A DNA stretch of 64,000 bases from Paraphaeosphaeria minitans (taxonomy: Eukaryota; Ascomycota; Dothideomycetes; Pleosporales; Didymosphaeriaceae): contig WJXW01000015.1 in the NCBI GenBank assembly GCA_015832175.1, positions 1-64,000 of the forward strand. The letters are read 5' to 3'. The notes under the pieces are model-generated. The model ran no database searches and was not told the DNA's origin. It worked only from the letters and a program-made list of their open reading frames with translations. The position numbers and the translations under genes were made by a program. This document shows, in pieces, positions 1 through 11,964 of this stretch. Numbering within the stretch: the first letter of the stretch is position 1; every line of letters begins with the position of its first letter.

Positions 1-106
1 GTTGAACAGCCATCTCGTGCTCATAGATGAGACTTGTGAGCGCCTACTGAGTCCCCGCTGCCTTGTATCCTGATGTCACGAACGCACCAGCAAAGGCCGA
101 GATGCC

Positions 107-685
107 TCATTGACTTGCCACATACTTCTCCATGTCCTTTACGTACAGGCGCGAAATTTTCTCCCTCAACTTCTGCGCCGGAATATGCGCTTGAACCATG
201 GATAATGGCCACTTCTTCTTGTTCTTTCCCCGGCTGCGACCCGGTTTCTCTACGTGTGTGGCGACGTGCGCTGCGCAATTGTCGTTCCTGACGAACGTCT
301 TCCAGCATAACGGGCAACGGTAGTTTTTTCTTCCCCAGTGATTCTCCATGTGGCGCTGCAGGCCGTGCTGCCTCGTGAAGGACGTGGTGCAGAACGGGCA
401 AGGGAACCTCTCTTGCTTGACAAGATTCGCCTGTGGCCGTCTCCAGTCCTGCTCCCACCGGCCCCATTCTGGATGCAACATAGCTCTGGTTCCATTCGTG
501 ATGGTCGGGTTACCATCCTTAGCTCCAGGCTGCACTTCTCCGGTGGGCCTTAGGGCCCTGTAGCGTTTGCTCTGGTCTCGTTGACCGCAGTACCGTAGAC
601 TGTCCTCGACAATCGTCTCTCCGGTTGATCCCACGTATGTTGACCTTGCCGCTAGTTCCACGTCTTCATCGGGTCTCGACATCAA
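107..685 (-). CDS. C2H2 zinc-finger protein, C-terminal part
   Basis: The ORF carries two adjacent classical C2H2 fingers. Counting from the first in-frame codon, the ligands are C96/C99/H112/H116 and C124/C127/H140/H144. A basic patch (GRSRGKNKKKW) follows. Two fingers in tandem plus a basic tail are known to bind DNA, so a nuclear transcription-factor-like role is inferred. The frame opens with TTG then ATG, inside the end of the preceding ORF (stop at 682-684). The fingers therefore probably belong to the last exon of a longer protein that starts upstream on the minus strand. I could not find a splice pair that keeps frame, so a frameshift is also possible. The fingers themselves are convincing; the gene boundaries are not. 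Confidence 0.6.
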   Translation of the reverse strand: MMSRPDEDVELAARSTYVGSTGETIVEDSLRYCGQRDQSKRYRALRPTGEVQPGAKDGNPTITNGTRAMLHPEWGRWEQDWRRPQANLVKQERFPCPFCTTSFTRQHGLQRHMENHWGRKNYRCPLCWKTFVRNDNCAAHVATHVEKPGRSRGKNKKKWPLSMVQAHIPAQKLREKISRLYVKDMEKYVASQ

Positions 686-1808
686 GATGGGCAGACCCTG
701 TTTCGGAAGGAGCCCTCCTGCGGTGACGCGACTCTTTGGAAACGAACGTTTCCTGCGTGTGTCACGCTATTTCCCGTGTGACAAGCCGATACGTAGGTGT
801 TCAAACAATGGTTCGGCACTATAGGTGTGGTGATCGACGAGCTTTTCAAGTCCATTTGCGGCTGCCGGGATGACAGAGATGACAGCGGTCCCTCGTAGCC
901 TGTCCATCGGAAAGCAGAGCTAGGCACGGTGCTACGCTGCACTGATGAACTTTGGACGGGTATCAGCTGTAGAGACTCTGGTGTCAGGCGCTGCGTGGAA
1001 GGAGATTCTGAAAGTACAAGGGGTGTCGTCGGATCCAAAGCAACCAGCGCCTGCGGTCCATAGTACCATGTGCTGTGCCACGGCGGGATCATCAGGTTGG
1101 GGTTCATTTCATTACAGTAACTTGGTAGGCCTGATTGTGGCATGGGTAGATTCGGTACAGGTAATCGGAGGGTGGAGGTGGAAGCTGCACAACGGCCAAG
1201 CACGGCTTCGTCCATTATCTGTGGACACGGTGCTTGATAATCAGATTGCCACTTGCTTTGGTGATTAAGCTGGAGCTGGAAATTGCGGTGGAGCCTCCAC
1301 GTGACTCATCTACTTCAACGGTCGTCAGGGCAGCGTATTCGCTAATGGAAAGGGCAGGTCGCTGATCGAGGTGCCTAGGGACCCATGGGTTTGCGCCTCC
1401 AGCCAAAGAATCGAAGACATTTTTTGCACCAGTACCGGCGCATAAGTTTCCTTCCCTCGAAAGTCCGGCAAAAAGAGGCGCTGATGCCTCAGTCAAGATC
1501 AAGTCCTGCGAAGAGACCGCTTGTTCGGTTCTGCTCGCACACCTCTCTTTGCCGACTGGGCCCTTATGAACTTGTTGAGTGTTGCCAGTCGAAGCGTTTT
1601 GCAGAAACATGGCGGATTCGTTCTTACATCCTACACTAGGGAGGAAATGTTGACCGTCCTCCGCGGCACCCCAGTGTGTTCCACGTCGATGCTCGGACAA
1701 TGCCACGGCATTCTTAGCTGGACACCCTCTAGTCCTGAAGTTGGATTCAGGTGCAAGGTCGGTTATCCTATGTGCATTAGCCAAGTCAGTCGATCCCGGC
1801 GCACACAC
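682..1808 (-). CDS. Ser/Thr/Pro-rich ORFs, probable N-terminal exons of the zinc-finger gene
   Basis: Two long minus-strand ORFs (1808-1215 and 1215-682) lie head to tail in front of the zinc-finger ORF and overlap it by only a few bases. Both encode low-complexity, Ser/Thr-rich sequence without a recognisable domain, as is common in the N-terminal part of fungal C2H2 regulators. The junction at 1215 reads CACAG followed by an open frame, compatible with a splice acceptor, but no donor of matching phase was found. A further minus ORF at 2041-1763 could be another 5' exon. Alternatives are a frameshifted relic, or chance ORFs. No function is assigned to this part alone. Confidence 0.3.
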
Positions 1809-2041
1809 TCTGATCCATACCGTGTGAACGAGGTTTGGACGTCAGTCATAATGGCTTCCGGATACCGATGCCTTGCTAGGAGTGAATTGAAGGAATCATC
1901 TATTGCGTCGCATTGACGAAAAGAGGGTTCGATCGACGTAGCAAAAGGCCTGTTTTGGTTCTCCTCACGACTGAAATACACCCAATCTTTCCGGGCCTGG
2001 TGTAGGAACATGCTATATGCTTTCCATAGCATCGCGTACAA

Positions 2042-4614
2042 CTGGGCGTTTGTCTGTCACATCTCACTTTCCTCCTACGGCATTCATTGCTGGTATATTC
2101 TCAGAAGTGAAACTTGAAATGTGCTGCAGAACTGACCATGCAACTGTTAGTCGGCCCATCTAGTCGCTGGAAACGAAGGTTATGGAGCATGGATTGGCGG
2201 AAGCGGAGATACGGGCACAGTGCGAAGTGTAGGATGTGCGCGCTTGTGAAGCAGATTATGGGAAGATTCTGGCGATTGGTAGGTAGAGAACACTGCAGAT
2301 ATAGTCGTGGCCCATGCAAGGTCTGTTAACATCGCGCCGAAGTAGGACGTGAGCCTCATGCACAATGACCGAACGAAATGTTTGATTCATGCTCAGCTTT
2401 GCTAGCCAACGTGTGTTTTGTCTGACTAGAAGAGTAGGCGCCACCCTAAAAATCCCTCAGACTAGTTATCCCATCCGCCAAAGGTCCGAGATATACAGAT
2501 ACAGAGAATCCCGCAGAACAGCACTAAAGAATGACGGTGCTCTGGCTGTTCGTAAGCTGAAGGCAAGCGAGAGCAACGCCACTTTCGTCAGATACGATGA
2601 CTCCATCGCTTATCTGGTCACTGCTGAGATTCATGAGAAGCATGTTGTGGTCCGGGCTCTTGGAAGACGTGTGGTGACCGTTCTAACGCAGTCCCTTTCG
2701 CATAGGCAGAGCTCACCGCTTCGTTTCACATGGGACTTCCACGAGCTAGGGACCACGGCTCCTCTTCGAACAGCCAAATGATGATGAAATACGTGAAGAG
2801 CATCAACGCAACGCCCCCACATGAAGATCAGGGATCACGCTTCTCTAAACTCGACCGCCCGCATACGACGCCTGAAAGCGGTAAGGTGGATCAAAACCCA
2901 CCAATAACGTGAACAATAGTACGCGCGTATGATTTCAACGATAACCCACATGCTTCTCGAGGGCTGTTCGCGGGTCGCTTCTGTCGCGGTGCGCATAGTG
3001 AATGACACTCACAGGTATTTGATAGGACGGACACATCGTTAATGTTATTCCAACGCCACCAAACACGGTCAAGGTTCACAACAACACTGTTTTCTTGATA
3101 CATCAACTTCGAATCGCATAGTATTCAAACGTGACTCCGATATCCAACATTCCCTCAGCCTCGCCTGTGCCTACGGGCCTACGAGAGACCCCCTGCATGT
3201 TCCTTAGCGACTTCGGGATTCCTACATTGTGTTGGAACGAAAGCTGTCTCTCATTAACGGTTTTTACGCGAACGCATACCACAGTTCCATGACAGCTAGC
3301 TTCAGTTCCTATAGGATGTGTTCGAGCGCACAGTCGTGTGGAAGGGCTGGATGCCATGTCCAATTCCGTTGAGTTCCGCAACGGGCATTTCCTGAAGTAT
3401 GTTCGATGCCTGCAAGCGCTCTGTAACCCAACATGTGCGATCTTGACAGCAGCAGGGCCGCACGATAACAACCGTGGAGCGGCGGGTCTTCCGTCTCCGG
3501 TGCCTTGCTTGACGAGCAGGAGCGTGTTCGTTGCTAGACGTCGAACGAATGCATCCGCCTTTCGTGTTCATTGTTTGCGGTAGCTCGGGGCCCTCGTGGC
3601 GGAGTACATTTGCGAGTACAGTAAGAATTTCCCGAACGCAGTGGTGCCAGTGATTCAGAGTCCGTCCGCGATGTGTCATCGCAAGATAGCAAAGACCTAG
3701 GAAATGCACTGACAATCAGATAATTGAACTTGAACACGAAGAAGATCTGGTGTATAGTGGAGGCAGTGGTGGGATAAACCGATAGCATTTTACATAGTGC
3801 AGAAAACGGAGGCTGTTGTGTTGCTGAGTTCTCTGAGGTCCTCGCGAAAGAGATGCAAAAGCGGCTGTCAGCACATGAATGGGAATTGAATGATCGATTT
3901 CCATGTTGCCAAGCGGGATGGAGTAATAAAGCTTGTGCGTCGCGCACAGCACTCCCACAGAGATGATAGGTCCGGTCCACGACATTCGCACGCATAGTGT
4001 TCGTCCTGTTGCTCGTTACTATCTTGCCTGTGTAGTGCACGCCCAACACCACAATTGCGCTTGCGTGACGAACACGCTTTCCAGCCTTCCCACGGATAAG
4101 TGCGCCTCATAGGCTTATTGTGTCATGCTGTCGCGACAGATTACCGTGAGAGTCTACCTACCAGTTGGTTGCAAGGGCTTCATCCGGACTAACTTCCCAT
4201 CAACTGTCTACCTATATCAGGTTTGCAAGCTGCAGCTGAAGCAACCGCGATGTGTTGTGGCAGCGATCTGTAGGACGACTATCTAGGCGCCTGCAAGGCC
4301 GAATTTACGCCATGCAGCCTTGCAGAACTATCATGAGACACACCGTTCCATGGCTCCTTGCAGCAGGGTGAGTGGTGAGGCGTGTCGTTAGAACGGCTGA
4401 GCTGAGAGAGCTAGATACATGATATTGTCTGGACTGTATACGCGCGATCCGCGATTGAGGCTCGACAAAGCGCTTCTATCCTTCTTCGCCATCCTATCTT
4501 GCGCGCTGGGCCATCTTTTGTCATGTGTCTCTTGATAGTAGACGCTGGTCATGGTTCGCAAGAGGATCTTGTTCTCGTGTAAGCGGTCGACCTACCCCTA
4601 GTAAGCGTCACTAA
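2042..4614. other. Intergenic, no convincing gene
   Basis: Only short overlapping ORFs on both strands are present. The longest are a 130-codon plus ORF at 2389-2781 and a 172-codon minus ORF at 4052-3534. Neither has a recognisable motif, signal peptide or paired splice sites. The stretch reads as unique non-coding or decayed DNA. Confidence 0.5.
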
Positions 4615-4980
4615 CGCGACATAAGCCCGGCGCTGCATGCGACCCTGTTTGGGCTTTTTTCGATACCGTGCAACTTGTTGGCGTCGCGTGATTATGTCTG
4701 GGGCCCTGCCTCCGCAGCAGGTATCGCCGTAGGTGCAGTATCGGCCTCGACGTTTGCAGCCCTGCTCATGTGGAAGCAAGCAAGCAAGTCAAGACCGAAA
4801 GGTGGCGTCGCAAGCCTGCAGAGTCGCCGCGGTCCATTGCAAGCGGTTTGCACTCCAAGGAGCGACATCGAACACCAGATGTCTGCCCTTCTGTTGAGCC
4901 CAGAACCACCAGAGGACGACAGCTCATTTCGGATAGACATGCCGTCGGTCCCCGAGGCACGGAAGCCGTTTAAGGGGTGA
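4615..4980 (+). CDS. Possible last exon of a single-pass membrane protein
   Basis: The frame is open from 4615 with no ATG, so if real it must be joined to an upstream exon. It encodes a Gly/Ala/Val-rich hydrophobic segment (core GIAVGAVSASTFAALLMW), then a basic stop-transfer stretch (KQASKSRPK), then a hydrophilic tail of about 65 residues rich in Ser, Pro and acid. This order resembles the transmembrane and cytoplasmic end of fungal type-I surface proteins. No catalytic domain is visible and no first exon was identified. It could be a chance ORF. Confidence 0.3.
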   Translation, partial: RDISPALHATLFGLFSIPCNLLASRDYVWGPASAAGIAVGAVSASTFAALLMWKQASKSRPKGGVASLQSRRGPLQAVCTPRSDIEHQMSALLLSPEPPEDDSSFRIDMPSVPEARKPFKG

Positions 4981-5493
4981 GGTGCCGGGAGATCATAGCA
5001 TGGAGCGCAGCACCAGAGGAGCGGACGCTCTCTGGCGGTGTACCTGACATGTCTCGTGATCATGACAGGAGAGTCATACTTCAATGCACCAGGGGTGACT
5101 TCAGAGCTGAGTTGCTTCTGCTCTCTCCTATATGATAAGGGGACCGACTCCCCTGTATGCAGTCGGGTGTGATAGCCAACCGATCGTCGTCACGCTATGG
5201 GAGGTGACAACGATCAAACGATGATCCTGTGCTGGTGTCAATCCAGAAAGAGCTGCTGATGGGGTATGTCAGCAACTGTTACAGTTAAATGTTGTGGTTA
5301 TCACAAGCCTTGCTGACGATCACTTTACCGCGAAGAAAAACAGGATGCCCGTTATGGTTAATGCATTTTAGTTCTTTTTGGTATAAATTCCTTCCGCTCT
5401 CTTGGGAGTTTGCCATATTACTTCCGTTCTTCTTTACCTTTTCTTCTACTAACGCAGCTCTGCATCTTGTGTTCTCTCCTACGCTCTGATACC
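4981..5493 (+). other. Intergenic / 5' region of the patatin gene
   Basis: No gene seen. A small hairpin (CCGACT...AGTCGG) lies near 5140-5166. The part from about 5380 to 5493 is pyrimidine-rich and precedes the phospholipase start, as usual for fungal promoters and leaders. Confidence 0.4.
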
Positions 5494-8400
5494 ATGAGGA
5501 CCTGCAATCATACATCCTGGCTGTCGTTCCATGGAAACGACCAGATCATGTTTCGGCAAGCGAGTACGCTGAGCGACATTTTCACGAGCTTTGACGCCCC
5601 TGCAAAGAGATTTCCAAGCCTGGCCGTTGTTATTGGCAATGCAGGCAATGCACTACCCAGCACCAGGAAGTGTACTAACCTTCAAGACCAGGAGGGCCTA
5701 AGTTTGCAACTGGATCCAGACACTGCATTTAGTGACCAGCCAGCATTGTTTGCGCATGAGAACTTCTCCAGACGAACCAAACTCAGCCCAGAGCCCATGC
5801 CTTCCGTATGTCATAGGCACGCGATGCGTGAATTACAATGGCAAGTCTCTAGTCTAGCTGAAGCCGTCGACAGCCTTTACTGTAGGCTGGTCCGGCCATT
5901 CGCGGACATAGTATGCTTTTTCGCGGCAGCAGACGATGGTATCCCGCAGATCGCTGACAAACTGGTGCCATGGCTCGAGCAAAGTAACTCACGCAACCGT
6001 CGCCCCCTGCTTTACCCGCGCCTGCTTGTGATCTTAGCACCGAGCGAGAAGCGGACCCCACCCAAGTAAAGATGCAGTTAGTCCAACTTCTCAAACAGCA
6101 ACTCAAGAGCCCCGTAATAGATAGCTTCTCAATGGTTTCGGTCTACGTCAAGCATGGCAGCAACCAAACACTGAGAGATCGCATCAAAAGAGAAACCGAT
6201 ATCGCGAAGGACTTCCGTGCTCGGAACCACATCTCCCTGAATGCTGTCCACTTTGATCGTCTGTTTCGCCATGCTTGTGACCACTTTGCCAGCACAGGCG
6301 AAGCACACTTTGACATACTCGCCGCATCACGCCTGCATAGGCCTGTACCGCGAGGCTTGCACATACATCTAGCTGACTTGCTCACGAACGTAGACACCTA
6401 CGAAGACATGACAGCATTCGCAGCGCCGTTCATCGCTGGATGCCTCGCATTGGACAACTACGCATACGACGTGCCCTGTCAGTGTTGCGTCTGCGATCAG
6501 TCTCCATCTGCTAACTTGCGTAAGATTTCGGCCCCGAGGAAGTTTTTGCAGCCCATTACAGAAGCGTCTGTGCGGCTACAACAAAGAACAAGGCACTTGG
6601 ATGCGCCGGCAAGGCTGATACCCCTGTGTTGATGCTTAGAAGTGGGGCTGTATCCCTGATCGAACAGCATTTCCTGACGGCCAGCGGACACGGTAAGCTG
6701 AGCAGCGGAGGACGTTCGAAGCTGCTGGGCGAGTTTCGCCCCTGGCTCTGTCAGTTAAAGACTTACACAATCGTGCCTCGCATGCATGCAAAAAGCGCCC
6801 GAGCACAAGTTCCCATGCGGCCATATGGTCTGCGAGGATTGCTGCAAAGAGCTGGGTCATCACTTCGATACAGACCCTCATCTTCATGTGTTTGATCACT
6901 GTCCGATCTGCGAACTGCCATGCCAGTTTGCTGTACGTGTTAAGCCGGTGACTGCAGGCTTTCGAGTGCTGTCTATTGATGGCGGCGGTATCCGTGCCGT
7001 GATCCCCATCCAGTTCCTCCGCGCGCTCGAGCAAGCCATCGGCCTCGACATGCCCGTCCAAGAGCACTTTGACCTAAGTTACGGAACGAGTTCAGGTACG
7101 TACCCAGCAGCTACGTGCATTTTTACCGCTTACTCGCCATTCACCGGGTCGATGGTCAACTTGGCTCTATACGGGCTAGGAATGAAGGTGAGTGAAGCCT
7201 CTGACTTGTTCAAACAGCTGTCCACGCGCGTGTTCCGTGGTCGCGGCCGCGTTGGCGTCGGCTTGGCCGCTACGGTGCAGGCGCTCGTAGCCTCTTATCG
7301 TAACGGCAGATTTCCAGCTGCGGACATAGACGGTGCTCTTGCGGACGTTTTCAATGATGCTACCGTGCTCGATCATCCGTACATGTCCTCGATCGGGGCC
7401 CGCACCGGCTTCCCTGTCGTGAATGCTGACACTTCGGAGACCTGCATGGTGACTAGCTATAATGGGGCCGCTCGAGGGCGCGCCCTCGGCGACTGCGACA
7501 GGAATACGACGTACAGGGTCCTTCGTTCTGAAACGGCTCTCGATGAGATCCTGGTCAAAGATGCGTTAAGTTCACATTTCTTTCTGGGGGCAACTGCTCA
7601 TGCAACGATGCAGCGCCCGAGGTGCATCAGCAGCTCCATGGTGAATAACTCAGCCCAATGGTGCCCATTATTTCTCACAGCAGCAGGTATTTCACGCCGC
7701 ACAGGATACCCTACCACGGGATGGTCATCGATGGCGGTCTAAGCGACAACAATCCGTGCATGCTTGCGATGCAAGAGTTGCAGAGCATGGCGCCTGAGCT
7801 GAGGCGACCGGACCAGTTCGTCTCTATTGGCACAGGGGTGAGCAGAGCAAGCCAGGCCACTGGCATGGGAGGCAAAAACAGCTTGCTCTTTGGCAATAAT
7901 TCCCTTCGGCAAACATTTAAGCACTACTGGAGTGAGAATTTCGATGGTGATAAGACGTTTGCCAGCATGCGCCACATGATGGCTGCAGCGGTGCCGGATG
8001 GGACCGACAACATCGATGAGTGGCTCCGCCGGTTCAATCTCTCTTTGGAGCAAGAGCTGCCCGACCTGGCAGATGCTAGCGCTATGGATGACTTGGCGAA
8101 CACAGCCTGGGCCTTTTTCACGTCTGATCCGGCTGTGCACGATCTGGCCCGAGCCGTTTTGGCGTCCTGCTTCTATTTCGAACTACGGGTCATGCCCATG
8201 TATGAGAACGGACACTATACTTGTTATGGCCGCATATTGTGCCGCATCCCTGTAACCAAGCCTGAATTTGCGGGGCTCATGCAGAAGCTCGACGCTATGG
8301 GTGCTCACTTCCTGCTCCAGAAACGGATAGCACGACAGATAAAGTCCATAGCAGTCTCAACCGATCAGACAGGAAACTTTAGCAAACCTATCTCTCTGCG

Positions 8401-8623
8401 CGTTCGAGATCTCAAAGACCCACTAGACGTGCGGCTGAGGTTTTCAGGGACGCGTACCTACCACATCAGCGCGTCGCCTGTATCGATCGGCACTCTGGTC
8501 GAACTGCAGAAACTAGAATGGGCAAGCCTCGGCCATACTGGCTCCGGGCACATAGCACTACCAAGAAGAAACGGCCGGGTAGCTATTGTGATCGAATGGT
8601 CAAGCGGCGCTGTTCAAGCGTAA
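5494..8623 (+). CDS. Patatin-like phospholipase with RING-like zinc region
   Basis: Family member predicted to hydrolyse acyl esters of phospholipids or other lipids with a Ser-Asp dyad. Visible motifs are the oxyanion glycine motif DGGGIR (near 6978), the nucleophile elbow GTSSG (near 7084) and DGGLSDNNP (near 7731), which holds the catalytic Asp. A Cys/His-rich segment (CGHMVCEDCC...CPICELPC, about 6813-6935) looks like a RING-type zinc site just before the patatin domain. Start: ATG at 5494, in the context ACC ATG. Introns that restore one frame: 6028-6077, 6566-6639, 6750-6795, 7565-7613 and 7641-7686. The last two are well supported because splicing rebuilds the family motif SAAPW-YF; the first three are tentative. 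The spliced product is about 954 residues with no stop. Oddity: about 51 nt after GTSSG (7096-7146) look like an insertion that begins with a donor-like GTACGT. Patatin-like genes are also known accessory genes of Starship elements. Confidence 0.82.
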
Positions 8624-8629
8624 GCTAAG

Positions 8630-8836
8630 ATGATCAATAAGTCACCAAAGGCAGATCATCGTGCATACATTCATAACGATCAAGTAAGATACCTAGATGC
8701 CACAAATGTTAGTCACGGTAAGATCACATGGAAAACAGAGAGAGTGTACGTTGATGCACTTGCGTTTCGGTTCGCATTGCCGGTCAGCACAGCCGTGACC
8801 TCGACGTTTACTTTGGATGTTTGGAGAGTCTTTTGA
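8630..8836 (+). other. Short ORF behind the phospholipase
   Basis: A 68-codon ORF starts 6 nt after the phospholipase stop, in another frame. It ends with an alternating hydrophobic pattern (FALPVSTAVTSTFTLDVW) that could be a beta-strand remnant. It might be a lost C-terminal extension of the phospholipase or chance. No domain recognised. Confidence 0.2.
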
Positions 8837-9049
8837 AGCGTCGAATCTGGACTGAGTGGACGATAGCCGTTGTTTTAGAATTGTGTTCGGAGGCGTCAGG
8901 TGTGACCGTGCGTGTCAGCAGCATCTGAAAGAATCAATTCTTCTAACGTATGGGCAGTACGCGATGCGCCCCCAGCATCAGCAGGGCTCGCACTACCAGC
9001 AGTGATTAGTATCGGGAGAACCAGCATATGCAAAACATATCATTTGTGG

Positions 9050-9650
9050 AACTCTGTAGTCTCCACTTATTGTGTGTGAACAAGTCGGCAATATAAGCAG
9101 CATCGAACAAAAACCAAAGCATAATTATTCGTCTCGATTCAGTGTCTTGTAAGGGTCCGCAGCACGAAGCACGTAGTATTGGACTTACGTGCTTCCACTC
9201 AGCGTGTGCAGCATATGGCATCATTAGATATTTCCTCTCCAATGAGTATGTGTCAGCAGCCGTGAGAGCAGCATTATCGGCAAGCTGCATATGAATCGGT
9301 ATAGTCTCCACTAAGCGCTTCTCTGGAGCAGCCTGAGCATTTCCACTGTTGAGGCTGACGTGGTCCCTATCTAGTGTCTAAGCAGCCTCAAAGGTATATG
9401 GTGTTCTCGAAATCTCCCGTCTCCACTCGGTGCTCATCAGCAACATCAGCAGCATCGGTGTTATCGATATTGAGCTGGCCCACATACATCGTATTGGCAG
9501 CATCACCGGAATCGGTGGCCGTAGTGTCGTCAGCACAATCTACCATGGGAAGAACCATGGTCATTAGAAGTCCACGGTAACAAAGCAGTGCATTGTCTAG
9601 ATGTCTAAATGTAGTTAGTGCAAGCGTAAGCTCGTGTCTAATCGCACTCT
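9050..9650 (-). repeat. Inverted copy of the GTCTCCACTT / AAGTGGAGAC repeat family
   Basis: GTCTCCACTT at about 9057, and near matches at about 9303 and 9419, are the reverse complement of the AAGTGGAGAC core repeated many times at 52.3-53.3 kb. Neighbouring CAGCAGCATC-rich text, and a GTGCAAGCGTAAG string near 9617 resembling the reverse complement of the CTTACGCTTACTGTGC box, support the relation. The copy is diverged and its limits are approximate. ORFs across it are not convincing genes. Confidence 0.55.
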
Positions 9651-10552
9651 CGGTAGACACTCGCTTACCAGCGGACCTTGTTGCAGACATAGCCCCGACG
9701 TTGATCATTCAATTTCTGTCAGTGAAGTCTCGCTCTTTCAGGGTCTCAGATAGCGCTACCGCGTGATGGCCGACAGTCATACTGCTGTGATCACTTGAGG
9801 GTCTCTTCCCTACGCAGAGTTAGCAGGAGGTACAGGATCACTGCAGCTGCACTATACCACCCTACGCTGGATACACGTTCAATGTTTTATCTCCCGCACA
9901 CGATCACTCTGGTCTCGCGCGGCACAGGCTTCTTGGCAGCCTCCGTTGCCTCTGTACCCTCACTGTTCGGGCGGGAGGGTTGGAAAACATAGTAGGTAAT
10001 GGTTCGTTGATATCAAGTAGAGCAGTCTAATACACGGTTCGGTCTTATCAATCCAGGGCAATCGGGAGCTAGCGTGTACCAACAGCTTCGTAGATTGCAA
10101 GCGCTGTACACATTCATCGACAAGGGCTGCGCCCCTTTCTTAGCGTCCGTCTAGTCATCTTCATGTTTGGCGGCGCCCACGACACAAACCCTCCGTTATC
10201 TAGTTGCAGCAATGTTTCTATAATTGTACGACGACTATAAGAGATATGATGATATGTTTTCGAATATGGATAGAGTGAGTCAATTACGGAGGTAGACGCG
10301 GCAGAATGTGTCAGTCGCACGCCCCATCACCAAAGGACCCTGAGCTTACCATCGCCTACCGTAATGCGAGCATTTGGCTTACGGGCCGCTGCGCGTCAGA
10401 TGCATTGTCCGAAAAAGGTTCACGATTGAGATGAACGAACGGAACTCTGCATATCTAGATGATGCCCTCGACTTAAATGCACGTACATCCAAGCCGTACT
10501 TAGAATCGTTCCTCATTCCTCCGAGCCTTGGTGCCATTCGCTCGTTATCTCT
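9651..10552. other. Intergenic, no gene seen
   Basis: Only short unsupported ORFs. The last 150 bases are the upstream region of the exchanger-like gene. Confidence 0.45.
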
Positions 10553-11964
10553 ATGAATCCCACCTCCACCGAAGCAGCGCCTATCGAAGACTCTAGAGCT
10601 TCGATACCGTCGATGAATGCGAAGATGCCGTACCGTCGTCGTCGATACCTATCCCCACCACCACCCTTCCTGACGAATCGTGCCCATTCGCCAACACTCT
10701 CACTCGGAAAGCTCGGAAGATCAGTTTGGAGTGCACTGGATGCCATGGGTCAGGACATTTCCCCATTCCACCGCGTGCTCATCTCGCAGCTACTGATGCT
10801 CCTCGTGGCTGTCGAGCTGCTGAGATCGGGTCGCGCCGATCCTTTGCTGTCTTTCGTGCTAGGCTTGATGAAGATCGGACTGGTGGCGGACTGTATATCC
10901 ATCCTCACTCTTCGTATGAGACGACTCTCGGGCTCCAGCGGTGTTCTGGCTTTCTTGCTCCGCAACGTACCCATCGTAACGGGCCCTTCTGCAGAGCTGG
11001 CACTGGCCATCCACGTCTTGAGAAGGAACAAGCCTTCGACCGCGAACAGCTTCCTGATTGGAAGTGTCTACGCAAAGCCCCTGGCCATGGGAGCTTCGTG
11101 TCTCATCCTCCAGGGTCTGCATGCACGGATTCCCGGAATCGACATGCCCCCTGAATCGCCGATAGTTCCTTGGTTGTTGGGCGTGAGCGGAGTTTTGATT
11201 TTGGCATCGGCTCCGCACATCGACAGTAAGTATAGGGTGTGATGTGAGCTGCTGCTGCTAACCAGTGTCATAGGCGACAAACAGTGGATCTCGCAAGGTG
11301 TACCTCTGTTCCTTGTCCTGCACGCCGGCTTCAGCTACTACTTTGGAACTTGGCGAGCTGCTAGACACAAGCGAAGAGTAGAAGGTGGCCGCGTCTCGGT
11401 GCAGAAATACAACAGCATCGCTGCACCCCGAGAATGGGTGGCTCTGCTCATTTGTCTTGGGACACTCAAGGCAGGCGCCGTCCTTCTCGTGGGTGGTCTG
11501 CTGGACCAGGCACACGCACTCGTCCTACATTCGGAACCCAGCATCCCCTTCCTTGCAGACGGGACTTTCGTGGATTTCACGGTTCTCCCGCTCGCGACGG
11601 CTGCATTAGATCACTTAACAGACCTCAGGATCGCCTATGAGGGGGACGACAGCTCGTCGTGGGCGAACCTCATCCAATCTACGCTGCAAACATACTTTTT
11701 TGTGAGGCCTCTAGCTGCACTGGCGGGCCATGACATCGACCCGAGAGACGGTCGAGTTAGCATCGGGCTCTGCTTCATGGCCATCGCCTCCTGGCTATGG
11801 TTGCCAGTTGTTCCAAGTAGGTTCCCGCTGGTGATCCGATGCGAGACCCCCAGCTGATGCTACCTTTAGGATCCATCAAAGGCTTGGTCCTGCTACTGAC
11901 CTACTCGTACTTGTCCTTTGTCAATGTCAGTCGTACGGGGCCTCTTGGATTCCACTTGCTGTAG
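10553..11964 (+). CDS. Divergent cation/proton exchanger-like membrane protein (CAX-like 1)
   Basis: Three exons (10553-11225, 11274-11816, 11870-11964) give 436 residues, close to the usual length of fungal vacuolar Ca2+/H+ exchangers. Intron 1 (GTAAGT, CTAAC, CATAG) is excellent; intron 2 (GTAGGT, CTGAT, TTTAG) is good. The protein is polytopic with two related halves. The first half shows the exchanger pattern around G-P-S-A-E (E148) followed by a hydrophobic stretch with FLIGS. The second shows LPLATAALDH (D337, H338) where canonical members have LPIVGNAAEH. The acidic residue of motif 1 and an acid-His pair in motif 2 are kept, but both Gly-Asn steps are replaced. By family knowledge it would sit in the vacuolar or another internal membrane; whether it transports ions is open. 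A Pro/Arg-rich N-terminal tail of about 45 residues precedes the first helix. No internal stops. Assignment rests on motif spacing. Confidence 0.6.
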
